Of a stretch of DNA of 64,000 bases, positions 43,654 through 52,518 are shown in pieces (within the stretch, counting starts at the first letter, position 1; each line of letters opens with the position of its first letter). Made by a program: the position numbers and the translations under genes. Below the pieces are notes generated by a model that searched no databases, was not told where the DNA came from, and was given only the letters and a program-made list of their open reading frames with translations. Source of the stretch: Actinacidiphila guanduensis (GTDB taxonomy: Bacteria > Actinomycetota > Actinomycetes > Streptomycetales > Streptomycetaceae); the NCBI RefSeq assembly GCF_900103985.1, contig NZ_FNIE01000001.1:634466-698465 (forward strand). The letters run 5' to 3'.

Positions 43654-45903
43654 ATGTCGATCAGCAGACGCGTCTTCCTGTCCAGTGCCGCCGGCGTGGT
43701 CGCCGCCGCCGCGGCGGCCGACTTCACGGCCGGGGCCGCCCCGGCCCTCGCCGCCCCCTCCTCGTACTCGGCCACCTGGGCGTCCGTCGACCAGCACCCG
43801 CCGGCGCCGGAGTGGTTCCAGGACGCGAAGTTCGGGATCTACTTCCACTGGGGCGCCTTCAGCGTCCCCGCCTACGACAGCGAGTGGTACCCGCGCAACA
43901 TGTACATCGCGGGCAGCAACGCGAACACCCACCACACGGCGACCTACGGCGACCCGTCGGTGTGGCCCTACAACAACTTCATCGACGGCGGGCAGGACAA
44001 GGCGGGCAACCACGTCCAGTTCGCGCCCAAGCTGGTGTCCCAGGGCGGCGCCTTCGACCCCGACGCGTGGGCCCAGCTCTTCCTGGACGCCGGCGCGAAG
44101 TTCGCCGGTCCGGTCTCCGAGCACCACGACGGGTTCTCGATGTGGAACAGCTCGGTCAACGAGTGGAACTCCTACCAGCGCGGCCCGCGCCTGAACCTGC
44201 TGCAGCTCTTCCGGGACGCGATCCGGGGCAAGGGGCTGAAGCTGCTGGTGGCCATGCACCACGCGTACAACTTCAACGGGTACTACGACCACGTGCCCAC
44301 CCAGCCGACGACGAGCCTGCGCAAGCTCTTCGGCCAGCTCGACACGGCCAGCGAGAACCAGCTGTGGTTCGACAAGCTCAAGGAGGTGGTGGACCTGGCC
44401 CAACCCGACATCCTGTGGGAGGACTTCGACCTCACCTTGGTCGACGAGTCCCGCCGGCTCGACTTCCTGTCCTACTACTACAACCAGGCCCTCGGCTGGG
44501 GCCGCGATGTCGTGGCCACGTACAAGGACGGGTACGACAACAAGGGCGAGGTCTTCGACTACGAGCGCGGCGGCCCGGCGGACATCACCAGCCCCTACTG
44601 GCTGACCGACGACAGCATCAGCAGCTCCAGCTGGTGCTACACCCAGGGCATCGGCTACTACTCCACGACGCAGATGCTGCACGCGCTGATCGACCGGATC
44701 AGCAAGAACGGCACCATGCTCCTCAACATCGCCCCCATGGCCGACGGCACCATCCCCCAGGGCCAGCGCACCGTCCTGCTCGGCATCGGCGACCACCTCA
44801 AGCGGTTCGGCGAGTCCCTCTACGCCACGCGGGCCTGGACGGTGTACGGCGAGGGTCCCACGAAGATGGGCGGCGGTTCGTTCACCGCCCCTGTCGCCGG
44901 GACGAACAAGGACTTCCGCTTCACCCGCAACAAGGCCGGCACCGTCCTGTACGCAACCGTCCTGGGCTGGCCGGGCGCGTCCACGACCGTCACCACCCTG
45001 GCCGCCGGCCGGATCGACATGAGCTCGCTGGTCTCGACGCAGCTCCTCGGCTCCACCGCGGGCAGCTACATCGCTCTGCCGGCGCCGACGCAGAGCAGCG
45101 ACGGGCTGCACGTCGCGCTGCCGTCCGCGACGGCCCCCTTCAGCGCCCTGGCGTACGTCCTGAAGTTCACCTTCTCCGGGCAGATCCCGCCACTCGGACA
45201 GGGCAGCGGCTCGGCCGGCGGGACCGTGGCCACCGCCTACAGCGATGTCTCCTACGCGGGGACGGCGGCCGCTTTGACGCTGGGCAGCTACACCGCCGCC
45301 CAGCTGCAGAGTGCGGGGCTCGCGGCGCGGACGATCTCCTCGCTGCGGGTGCCGGCGGGCCTGCAGGTGACCGGGTACTCCGGGGACGGCTTCTCGGGCA
45401 CCGCGTGGACCTTCACGGCCGACGCCCCGGACCTGCGCACCTCGGGCAACAACGACGCCATCACCTCGCTGAAGGTCACCTTCGACCCCGCGGCGTACTT
45501 CCGGATCACCAATGTCACCGACGGGCTCGCGCTGGACAGCGGCGGCAACGTCGCGGCGGGGAGCACGCTCAAGCAGTGGACCTGGGACGGCAGCACCAAT
45601 CTGCAGTGGCAGGCGGTCGACCTCGGCAACGGGTACTACCGGCTGGTGAACCGGACCAACGGCATGGTCGCCGACAGCTACGGGGCGACCGCCGACGGAG
45701 CGCCCGCCCAGCAGGCACCGTGGAACGGCGGCAGCAACCAGCAGTGGCAGATCACCGACCGCGGCAACGGGCGCTGCACCCTGACGAACCGCGGCAACGG
45801 CCGCGTCCTGGACGGCGGCGGCCAGGTCGCCTCCGGCTCTCCCGTCAAGCAGTGGACCTGGGACGGCAGCACCAACCTGGAGTGGACGTTCGCACCCCAA
45901 TAG
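43654..45903 (+). CDS. Secreted GH29 alpha-L-fucosidase with crystallin-like and ricin-type lectin domains
   Basis: The 749-residue product begins MSISRRVFLSSAAGVVAAAAA, a Tat signal (SRRVFLS). The GH29 barrel shows KFGIYFHWGAFSVPAYDSEWYPRNM, GPVSEHHDGFSMWNSSVNEWNS, the LLVAMHHAYNFNGYY segment and DILWEDFDL at the nucleophile position (Asp in place of the more usual WFDG). A beta/gamma-crystallin-like segment (about 540-620) and a ricin-B lectin (about 630-749, repeated QWTWDGSTNLQW) follow. It should release L-fucose from extracellular glycans. The ribosome site GGAGG precedes the ATG. It heads a fucose-related locus with importer, catabolic enzymes and a GH141-like protein. Confidence 0.85.
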   Translation: MSISRRVFLSSAAGVVAAAAAADFTAGAAPALAAPSSYSATWASVDQHPPAPEWFQDAKFGIYFHWGAFSVPAYDSEWYPRNMYIAGSNANTHHTATYGDPSVWPYNNFIDGGQDKAGNHVQFAPKLVSQGGAFDPDAWAQLFLDAGAKFAGPVSEHHDGFSMWNSSVNEWNSYQRGPRLNLLQLFRDAIRGKGLKLLVAMHHAYNFNGYYDHVPTQPTTSLRKLFGQLDTASENQLWFDKLKEVVDLAQPDILWEDFDLTLVDESRRLDFLSYYYNQALGWGRDVVATYKDGYDNKGEVFDYERGGPADITSPYWLTDDSISSSSWCYTQGIGYYSTTQMLHALIDRISKNGTMLLNIAPMADGTIPQGQRTVLLGIGDHLKRFGESLYATRAWTVYGEGPTKMGGGSFTAPVAGTNKDFRFTRNKAGTVLYATVLGWPGASTTVTTLAAGRIDMSSLVSTQLLGSTAGSYIALPAPTQSSDGLHVALPSATAPFSALAYVLKFTFSGQIPPLGQGSGSAGGTVATAYSDVSYAGTAAALTLGSYTAAQLQSAGLAARTISSLRVPAGLQVTGYSGDGFSGTAWTFTADAPDLRTSGNNDAITSLKVTFDPAAYFRITNVTDGLALDSGGNVAAGSTLKQWTWDGSTNLQWQAVDLGNGYYRLVNRTNGMVADSYGATADGAPAQQAPWNGGSNQQWQITDRGNGRCTLTNRGNGRVLDGGGQVASGSPVKQWTWDGSTNLEWTFAPQ

Positions 45904-45936
45904 GGCGCGTCACCTCCCGCCCGGCCGGGCGGCCCC

Positions 45937-45964
45937 GACCGCCGGACCCGCGCGTCCGGCGGTC
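45937..45964. terminator. Terminator between the convergent fucosidase and GntR genes
   Basis: GACCGCCGGAC (45937-45947) pairs with GTCCGGCGGTC (45954-45964) over a 6-nt loop, in the 133-bp gap between two convergent stops. Confidence 0.65.
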
Positions 45965-46036
45965 CCCGTCCCCGGCCACGTCCTCGGCCACGTCCTCAGC
46001 CGCGGACGCGGTCACCGACGCGCCACTGACGCGGCC

Positions 46037-46816
46037 TCAGCCGAAGACCCTGCGCTGGATCTCGCGCCTGTAGTCCTCCAGCGTCTTGTCCAGATGGACG
46101 CCCGCGGCGGTGGCCGCCGCCTCCGCGTCGCCGCTGCGGATCGCCTGGTAGATCGCCGCGTGCTCCGCGACGGCCTCCTCGGCGTGGCCGCCCACCGAGC
46201 CGCGCATCCCGATCGTGCTCGACTGGTGCTGCAGGCGCCGCGCCTCGCGCACGGCCTCGACCAGGAAGGGGTTGTGCGAGGCGGCGGCGATGCTCATGTG
46301 GAAGTCCTCGTCGCCCCGGTCGAAGAGCTCCCACCGGCCGCTCGCGAACCCCTCGCGGCAGGCGTCCGCCGCGGTCTCGATGGCCCCCAGCTCCGCCGGG
46401 GTCGCCCGCGAGGCGGCCAGACGGCTCGCGGCCGTCTCCTGCACCCGGCGGAACTCGAACAGCCGGTAGACGTGGTCGAGGTCGGTCGGGAGGAAGAAGC
46501 TCGCCCACCGCGAGGACCCCAACATGCCCACGTCGTCGGCCACATACAGCCCGCGGCCCTTCTGCGCGCGCACCCGGCCGATCGCGGAGAGGATCTTGAT
46601 CGCCTCGCGCACCACGGTCCGGCTCGTGCCCAGACGGGACGCCAACTCGTTCTCGGTGGGCATGCGGTCACCGGGCTGGAGCGCCAACTCCGCGATGAGC
46701 TGGAGGATGTGCTCGGCCACCACCTCGTACCCGGGCCGGTAGGAGCCGGACGGCGGGGCCGTCTGCTGCCTGGGAGCAGGGACATCTCCTGCCGCCAGTA
46801 CGGGCTTGCCGTCCAA
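46037..46816 (-). CDS. GntR/FadR-family (FCD) regulator of the deoxysugar locus, TTG start
   Basis: The product has an N-terminal GntR winged helix: YEVVAEHILQLIAELALQPGDRMPTENELASRLGTSRTVVREAIKIL read in consecutive parts, and a FadR-type FCD domain (FEFRRVQETAASRLAA, DEDFHMSIAAASHNPFL with the metal-site Asp/His, and a late EHAAIYQAIRSGD His). The TTG at 46816 has GGAGG exactly 6 nt upstream, whereas the ATG 72 nt further upstream has none, so I choose TTG (259 residues). It is divergent from the second importer and is its likely regulator; FCD ligands are usually sugar acids or carboxylates. Confidence 0.85.
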   Translation of the reverse strand: MDGKPVLAAGDVPAPRQQTAPPSGSYRPGYEVVAEHILQLIAELALQPGDRMPTENELASRLGTSRTVVREAIKILSAIGRVRAQKGRGLYVADDVGMLGSSRWASFFLPTDLDHVYRLFEFRRVQETAASRLAASRATPAELGAIETAADACREGFASGRWELFDRGDEDFHMSIAAASHNPFLVEAVREARRLQHQSSTIGMRGSVGGHAEEAVAEHAAIYQAIRSGDAEAAATAAGVHLDKTLEDYRREIQRRVFG

Positions 46817-46903
46817 CAGCGGCCTCCTTCTCCATGTGTTCCACCCAGGATATAGCCCTCCTGGATCTCGGCAGGAGCATACACTCACCTCCCTCGCGCA
46901 CCA

Positions 46904-47004
46904 GAATGAGTCGTACCTATTTTTCGTGACCGCGCCTCACTATCGGTTCAGAAGCCGCATATCGGGCGCGAATGAGTCGCTGACGTTAAAAGATCTTGAA
47001 AATA
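46904..47004. promoter_or_regulatory. Repeat-rich control region between gntR and the importer
   Basis: The direct repeat GAATGAGTCG occurs at 46904-46913 and 46970-46979 (66 bp apart). CCTATTTTTC (46916-46925) and GAAAATAGG (46996-47004) form an imperfect inverted pair. The stretch is unusually A/T-rich for this genome. These are candidate sites for the GntR protein or for two divergent promoters. Confidence 0.4.
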
Positions 47005-47192
47005 GGCGTGCTCATCCGTTGACGCCGCCCCTGGTGTCCGCGTCTTATGTGTGACCAAGACGCCGCACGTGCCCCGTGGAGCGCCAGGTCCTGCATACGG
47101 CCTGACGTTTCCCGCCGCACGGCCGGCCGCAGCCGGAGCACACACCCGCCGTCCGCCGCGCGGGCGGACATCACACCGTAGTGAGGTCGTTC

Positions 47193-48560
47193 ATGACAGC
47201 GAAGGTCCGCGCTCTCCGCGCGAAGGTACAGGGACGGGGCCGCAGACGGGCCGGCTTCCTTGCCGCCGGCTCCGCCCTCCTGCTGGCGACGCTCGCCGCC
47301 TGCGGCGGCGGCACGTCCACCGGCGGGGGCAGCCAGGGCTTCAGCCCGGTGAAGCAGACCGGCGGGAAGCTCACCGTCTGGGTGGACTCCTCACGGCTTG
47401 CAGCCGCCAAGCTGTACCAGAAGGAGAACCCGTCGGTGAAGATGGACATCGTCACCTACGACGGGGACGCGAACGGCTCCAACTACCTGCGCACCAAGGT
47501 CAGCCTGTTCAACCGCACCCGCAAGGGATGGCCGGACGTCGTCTTCAGCTCGCAGAACAACGAGACGTCCTGGGCGGTGCAGGCGGGCTTCACCGCGCCG
47601 CTCAACAAGGGCCTCATACCGTCCTCGACCCTGGCCGGATGGGCGAAGGGCGCCAACGACCCCTGCACCGTCGACGGCACCGTCTACTGCCTGCGCAACG
47701 ACCTGGCCCAGACCGTGCTCTGGTACAACACCGCGCTGATGAAGAAGTGGCACTACACCGTCCCCACCACGTGGGAGCAGTACGAGGCGCTGGGCAAGAA
47801 GGTCGCCACCGAGCACCCCGGATACCTGGTGGGCTCGGCGGGTGACCCCTTCACCCCCGAGATCTACATGTGGCCGGGCAAGTGCGGCGCCAACAACGTC
47901 ACCGGCCCCAAGGCCGTGACGGTGAAGGCCACGGATGCCAACTGCAAGCGGATGGCGTCGCTGCTGGACACCCTCGTGGCGAACAAGACCCTGTCCACCA
48001 GCAGCGTCTTCAGCTCCGACTTCGACAAGAACGCCGCGGGCAAGCTGCTGATGATGCCCGGCCCGTCCTGGTACGGCGGCTCCCTCTTCCAGAGCACGTT
48101 CAAGACCCCCGCGCACCAGATCGCGGTGGCGCCGACGCCGCAGTGGGCGGGCGACTCCAGCCCCGCGACGGGCGACGTCGGCGGCGGCACCTGGCTGCTG
48201 TCGGCGCACAGCACGAACCTCAAGGCCGCCACCAAGTTCCTGACGTGGGTGACCACGTCGAACGACTACCAGGGCAAGATCGCCCCCGGCTACCCCGCCT
48301 ACGCCCCCGCGGCCAAGGCATGGCTCGCCAACCAGGCCGCGTCCGGCTACTACGCCAACGACATCACCGCCCCGCTGCAGAAGGCGGCCGACCAGGTGTG
48401 GCCCGGCTGGGGCTACGGGCAGTTCAGCCAGGAGGCCATCTGGGCCGCCACCGTCACTCCGGGGCAGACCGCCGGCAAGTCGATCGTCTCGCTGCTGCCC
48501 GCCTGGCAGAAGGCGATCGTCAACTACGCCCGCGCCGACGGCTACACGGTGAGCCAGTGA
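47193..48560 (+). CDS. Sugar-binding lipoprotein of the second ABC importer
   Basis: The 455-residue protein has a Tat-like RRR signal and lipobox LATLAAC, a Gly/Ser linker, then a family-1 binding fold: GKLTVWVDSSRLAAAKLYQK, KGWPDVVFSSQNNETSWAVQAG, VLWYNTALMKKW, MMPGPSWYGG and FLTWVTTSNDYQGK. It should capture the sugar delivered to the two downstream permeases. Start ATG 47193 follows GAGG by 6 nt; an earlier GTG (47181) would overlap that site. Its stop overlaps the next gene's GTG (GTGA). Confidence 0.9.
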   Translation: MTAKVRALRAKVQGRGRRRAGFLAAGSALLLATLAACGGGTSTGGGSQGFSPVKQTGGKLTVWVDSSRLAAAKLYQKENPSVKMDIVTYDGDANGSNYLRTKVSLFNRTRKGWPDVVFSSQNNETSWAVQAGFTAPLNKGLIPSSTLAGWAKGANDPCTVDGTVYCLRNDLAQTVLWYNTALMKKWHYTVPTTWEQYEALGKKVATEHPGYLVGSAGDPFTPEIYMWPGKCGANNVTGPKAVTVKATDANCKRMASLLDTLVANKTLSTSSVFSSDFDKNAAGKLLMMPGPSWYGGSLFQSTFKTPAHQIAVAPTPQWAGDSSPATGDVGGGTWLLSAHSTNLKAATKFLTWVTTSNDYQGKIAPGYPAYAPAAKAWLANQAASGYYANDITAPLQKAADQVWPGWGYGQFSQEAIWAATVTPGQTAGKSIVSLLPAWQKAIVNYARADGYTVSQ

Positions 48561-49474
48561 GCGCGTCGTCCACCAGGACGGGACGGGCCCGACCGCCGAT
48601 CGCTCGCAAGGCGTGGCGGCCCGTCCGGGCCGGCCACGGCTTCGTCGCCGCCTACTGCGTCCTCCTCGTCGCCTTCGGTGTCGTCCCGACGGTGTACGCG
48701 CTGAAGTTCGCCTTCACCGACGCCGGGGCGCACTTCGCCGGCCTGTCCAACTTCACTTCGGCCGCCGACGACTTCCGGTTCACCCCCGCGCTGGAGCACG
48801 TCGGCCTGTACCTGGTCTTCTGGCTGATCAGCCTGGTGGTGCTGGTCGTCGGGCTCTCGCTGCTGCTGCACCGGATGGCCGCGCAAGGGGTCAGCAAGGC
48901 GCTGCGCTTCCTCTACTACATCCCGGGGGCCCTGGCCGGCGCGGCGAGCGTCATGGTCTGGCTGTTCCTGCTCGACCCGACGGTCAGCCCGGTCGGCTTC
49001 CTGCTGCGCGCCTTCGGCTACGACACCTTCGGTGAGGTCATCGCCCCGGGACACCTGCCGATCCTGTTCACCCTCATCGCCTTCTGGACGGGGGCGGGCG
49101 GCTGGATCGTCGTGATGTACGGCGCGCTGAACAACATCTCGCCGGACATCCTGGAGGCGGCCCGCATCGACGGCGCGGGTGCCTGGCAGACCGCCCGCAG
49201 CATCCAGATCCCGCTGCTGCGCAAGTGGATCGTCTACATGGTGATCCTCGCCTTCGCCGGAGGCACGCAGCTGTTCGTCGAACCGCAGCTGCTCTCCCAG
49301 GCCAGTACCGGAGTCGCGGGCCGGGACTACTCGCTCAACCAGCTCTCCTACGACTTCGCCTTCGAGAACAACAACGTGAACACGGCGGCGGCCATCTCGG
49401 TCGAACTGCTGGTGGTGGGCCTGGTCGTCGCGGGGATCTTCGTCGCCAGATCGGGGTTCTTCGATGCAGACTGA
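48557..49474 (+). CDS. ABC sugar importer permease 1 (MalF/UgpA type)
   Basis: The 305-residue protein starts at GTG 48557 inside the binding-protein stop. It has about six hydrophobic segments and the EAA loop ILEAARIDGAGAWQTARSIQIPLL. The final transmembrane helix runs to ARSGFFDAD. It overlaps the next permease gene by 11 bp, indicating coupled synthesis. Confidence 0.9.
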   Translation: MSASSTRTGRARPPIARKAWRPVRAGHGFVAAYCVLLVAFGVVPTVYALKFAFTDAGAHFAGLSNFTSAADDFRFTPALEHVGLYLVFWLISLVVLVVGLSLLLHRMAAQGVSKALRFLYYIPGALAGAASVMVWLFLLDPTVSPVGFLLRAFGYDTFGEVIAPGHLPILFTLIAFWTGAGGWIVVMYGALNNISPDILEAARIDGAGAWQTARSIQIPLLRKWIVYMVILAFAGGTQLFVEPQLLSQASTGVAGRDYSLNQLSYDFAFENNNVNTAAAISVELLVVGLVVAGIFVARSGFFDAD

Positions 49475-50417
49475 CACCCGCGGCCCGGCGCCCGCCGGGC
49501 TCACCACGACGGGATCGCGGGCACCGCGCCTGCGGTCACGCCCGGGCAGGGCGTCGAAGCGGACCCGCCTCAACCCGCTGCCGCTGCTGGTGCTGCTGCT
49601 CTTCCTGGTCTTCTTCGTGCTCCCGGTGCTCTGGCTGGTGCTGGCCGCCACCAAGACCGACGACCAGCTGGTGCACAACAACCCGCTGTCCTTCGGCTCG
49701 TTCCACGCGCTGAGGGCCAACTGGGATTCGCTGACCGGCTTCCAGGGCGATGTCATCTTCACCTGGCTGCGCAACTCGGCCGTGTACTCCTTCCTCGCCC
49801 TGGTGATCACGCTGTGCGTGGCCGTCCCGGCCGGGTACGCGCTGGCGATGACCGAGTTCGCCGGCCGGCGCGCCCTGCTGGTGGCCACCCTGGTCGTGAT
49901 GCTGATGCCGAACGCCACGCTGGTGGTGCCGCTGTTCCTGGAGGTCAACGCCGTCCATCTGATCGGCTCGATGTGGTCGATCATCCTGCCGTACGCGTTC
50001 TACCCGTTCGGCGTGTACCTGACCTACATCTACTTCAGCACCGCCCTGCCCCGGGAACTCCTCGACGCGGCACGGCTGGACGGCTGCTCGGAGTTCGGGG
50101 TGTTCCGCCGGGTGGCCCTGCCCCTGGCGGCGCCCATCGTCGCACTGGTCGGCTTCTTCAGCTTCGTGGCCAACTGGACGAACTACTACCTGCCCTACGT
50201 GATGCTCCCGCAGAGCAACCAGTTCCCGGTGCAGGTCGGCCTCGGCACCCTGCTGGACGACGTACCCCAGTTCAACCCGACGGTCAGCGGCCTGGCCGTG
50301 CACCGTCCCGAACTGGCGCTCGCCACCCTTCTGGCGATCACCCCGGTGCTCATCGTCTTCCTCTTCTCCCAACGCTTCCTGGTCGCCGGAATGCTCGCCG
50401 GCGCGACCAAGGACTGA
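49464..50417 (+). CDS. ABC sugar importer permease 2 (MalG type)
   Basis: The 317-residue protein has a basic cytoplasmic tail, about six transmembrane segments and the EAA loop ELLDAARLDGCSEFGVFRRVALPL, and ends in GATKD like other MalG-type partners. No ATPase gene follows, so a shared ATP-binding subunit must be supplied from elsewhere. Confidence 0.9.
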   Translation: MQTDTRGPAPAGLTTTGSRAPRLRSRPGRASKRTRLNPLPLLVLLLFLVFFVLPVLWLVLAATKTDDQLVHNNPLSFGSFHALRANWDSLTGFQGDVIFTWLRNSAVYSFLALVITLCVAVPAGYALAMTEFAGRRALLVATLVVMLMPNATLVVPLFLEVNAVHLIGSMWSIILPYAFYPFGVYLTYIYFSTALPRELLDAARLDGCSEFGVFRRVALPLAAPIVALVGFFSFVANWTNYYLPYVMLPQSNQFPVQVGLGTLLDDVPQFNPTVSGLAVHRPELALATLLAITPVLIVFLFSQRFLVAGMLAGATKD

Positions 50418-50506
50418 ACTCGGCCTCAGGCCCCCGCAGGACCGCGCCGCACGCCGCCCAATCCCGCCGGCGTGCGGGTCCGCCCTGCCCGAATTGGAGA
50501 TCCCGG

Positions 50507-52435
50507 ATGTATCCCGTTATCAAGGCTTCGGTACCGCTGCTCGAACCGCCGGGCTGGGCGACGGCGCAGCGCCAGCTGTTCGACCTTCTCGATCGGGCGT
50601 GGCGGACGTTCGCCAAGGAGTTCACCGGCCCGGACGGACGGCTGAACTACAGCGGCGAACTCACCTCCCGCGACGGCGTGGACGACTTCTACGAGGTCTT
50701 CTTCAACTGGCCGCAGCTCTACCTGCTGGGGGGAGCCGACGACCTGCTCGCGGAGTCGGAGCGCCACTGGGAGGGCGTCACCAGGCAGCTCACCGAGCTG
50801 GGCATGCTCAAGGACGAGTACGAGCGCGGCTACGACTGGTTCCACCAGGGCGAGAGCCTGCTGCTGTTCTACTTCCTGTGCATGGCGGCCCCCGAGCGCT
50901 GGACCGAGCGGGCCCGGCGCTTCGCCGACCTGTACGTCGAGCCCCGGTTCGGCAACTACGACCCCGAGCACCGCATCATCCGCCGCCCGCACAACGGCAG
51001 CGACCCCGACCGCACGGGCCTGTTCGACGGCGCCTCCTACCCGTGGCTGGTCAAGGAAGCCGAGATGTACGGCTTCCCGCTGGACTGGATGCTGCCGGCC
51101 GGGGCCGCTGAGCCGCCCAGGGACCAGGATCCGCGGCTGAGCACCGAGATGGCCGCCCGTATGGGGGTGGGCGACACGGCGGTCAACCTCGCCGCGTCCG
51201 GTCTCGCGCTCAACGCGTTCCTGCTCACCGGCGACACCCGCTACAAGGGCTGGATCGAGCAGTACGTCGGCGCCTGGCGCGAGCGCGCCGCGGCCAACGG
51301 CGGGGTCATCCCCGACAACGTCGCCCCGGACGGCAGGGTCGGCGGGCTGCTCGACGGCCGCTGGTACGGCGGGCACTACGGGTGGTCCTGGCCGCACGGC
51401 TGGTACAGCGTCGGGCACGCCGCGATCGTCGGGGCCCTGGCCGGCGCCCTGGTGACCGGCGACGACTCCTACCTCGACATGGTGCGGCCCGCCCTGGACC
51501 AGGTCATCGACCAGGGCAAGGTCATGGCCTTCACGGACGCCGACTCCAGCCTGCAGTCGAAGTGGACCGTGCAGCTCGCCGAGGACGTGCGCACCCCCAC
51601 CCTGCACGTGCCCTTCCGCTTCGCCGACCGGGGCTGGTTCGACTACAACCCGATGCTGATGGCCGTGCCGACGGCGCTCTACCACCACACCTCCTCCGCC
51701 GAGGACCGCGAGCGCATCGAGCGGCTGCGGGCGGGCAGCGGCTACGACTGGCGCACCGTGCGGTCCTTCCGCAGCAAGGAGGAGGCCGGCCACGAGGAGC
51801 CGTGGCTCGCCTACCTCGCCGGCGACGACCCGGACTACCCGGAGAAGATCCTCGCGGCCGCCCAGGCGCAGGTGCGCCACCGCCTGGCCCGCATGGAGCG
51901 CTACCGCGACTGGGACGTGCCGGAGGCCGACATCCACCTGTGGCAGCAGTCGAACCCGGTGGTGACCGAGGCCCTGGTCCAGCTCACCTGGGGTGGACCG
52001 CAGGTGGTCTACAACGGCGGCCTGCAGCAGGCCCGTGTGCGCTACTACGACGCCGAGGCCCGCCGCCCCGGCCTGCCCGCGTCGGTCTCGGCGCTGGTCT
52101 CCAGCATCGACCCGCAGGCCACGGTGGTGGAGCTGGTCAACCTCGACCCGGAGCAGGCGCGTTCGGTCATCGTGCAGGCGGGGGCCTTCGCCGAGCACAC
52201 CGTCCGCTCGGTGACGCACACCGTGTGCGAGGACCCGGGCTGGATCGGCGACCTGTACGACTACGGGCACCGCGCGCCCACCGTCACCTCCGCGGAGCGC
52301 GAGGTCGGCGGGCCCTGGTTCCAGGTGGACCTGCCGCGCTCCAGCACGGTGCGGCTGACGCTGCGGCTGGACCTGCGCACCGCCGCGCCGTCCTACCGCA
52401 CGCCCTTCGACCCGCAGCCGCCGGTGGCCTCATGA
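50507..52435 (+). CDS. Putative cytoplasmic (alpha/alpha)-toroid glycosidase or lyase, family not recognised
   Basis: The 642-residue protein starts at ATG 50507 behind TTGGAGA and has no signal peptide. It is rich in aromatic, Asp and His motifs on predicted helices: LYLLGGADDLLAESERHWEGV, ERGYDWFHQGESLLLFYFL, RIIRRPHNGSDPDRTGL, and WYGGHYGWSWPHGWYSVGHAA. This recalls six-hairpin glycosidases and lyases that cleave unsaturated or acidic sugars. A C-terminal beta-sandwich follows (about 500-642). I cannot name the family. It sits directly after the importer and before the fuconolactonase run (89 bp and overlapping), so it probably acts on the imported oligosaccharide. Confidence 0.55.
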   Translation: MYPVIKASVPLLEPPGWATAQRQLFDLLDRAWRTFAKEFTGPDGRLNYSGELTSRDGVDDFYEVFFNWPQLYLLGGADDLLAESERHWEGVTRQLTELGMLKDEYERGYDWFHQGESLLLFYFLCMAAPERWTERARRFADLYVEPRFGNYDPEHRIIRRPHNGSDPDRTGLFDGASYPWLVKEAEMYGFPLDWMLPAGAAEPPRDQDPRLSTEMAARMGVGDTAVNLAASGLALNAFLLTGDTRYKGWIEQYVGAWRERAAANGGVIPDNVAPDGRVGGLLDGRWYGGHYGWSWPHGWYSVGHAAIVGALAGALVTGDDSYLDMVRPALDQVIDQGKVMAFTDADSSLQSKWTVQLAEDVRTPTLHVPFRFADRGWFDYNPMLMAVPTALYHHTSSAEDRERIERLRAGSGYDWRTVRSFRSKEEAGHEEPWLAYLAGDDPDYPEKILAAAQAQVRHRLARMERYRDWDVPEADIHLWQQSNPVVTEALVQLTWGGPQVVYNGGLQQARVRYYDAEARRPGLPASVSALVSSIDPQATVVELVNLDPEQARSVIVQAGAFAEHTVRSVTHTVCEDPGWIGDLYDYGHRAPTVTSAEREVGGPWFQVDLPRSSTVRLTLRLDLRTAAPSYRTPFDPQPPVAS

Positions 52436-52518
52436 GGCACGATGCGCCGGGCGGGGCCGGCACCGAGGGCCGGCTCGACGAACGCTCACTGGGCCGGGAA
52501 GCGCGGGTGCGGCCATGA
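52432..52518 (+). CDS. 28-codon coupled micro-ORF (hypothetical)
   Basis: ATG 52432 overlaps the previous stop (ATGA) and its own TGA overlaps the next gene's ATG (ATGA at 52515-52518). It encodes MRHDAPGGAGTEGRLDERSL and ends GREARVRP. It has no recognisable domain. It may be a translated linker that passes ribosomes between two genes, or a coincidence of the high-GC frame. Confidence 0.3.
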   Translation: MRHDAPGGAGTEGRLDERSLGREARVRP

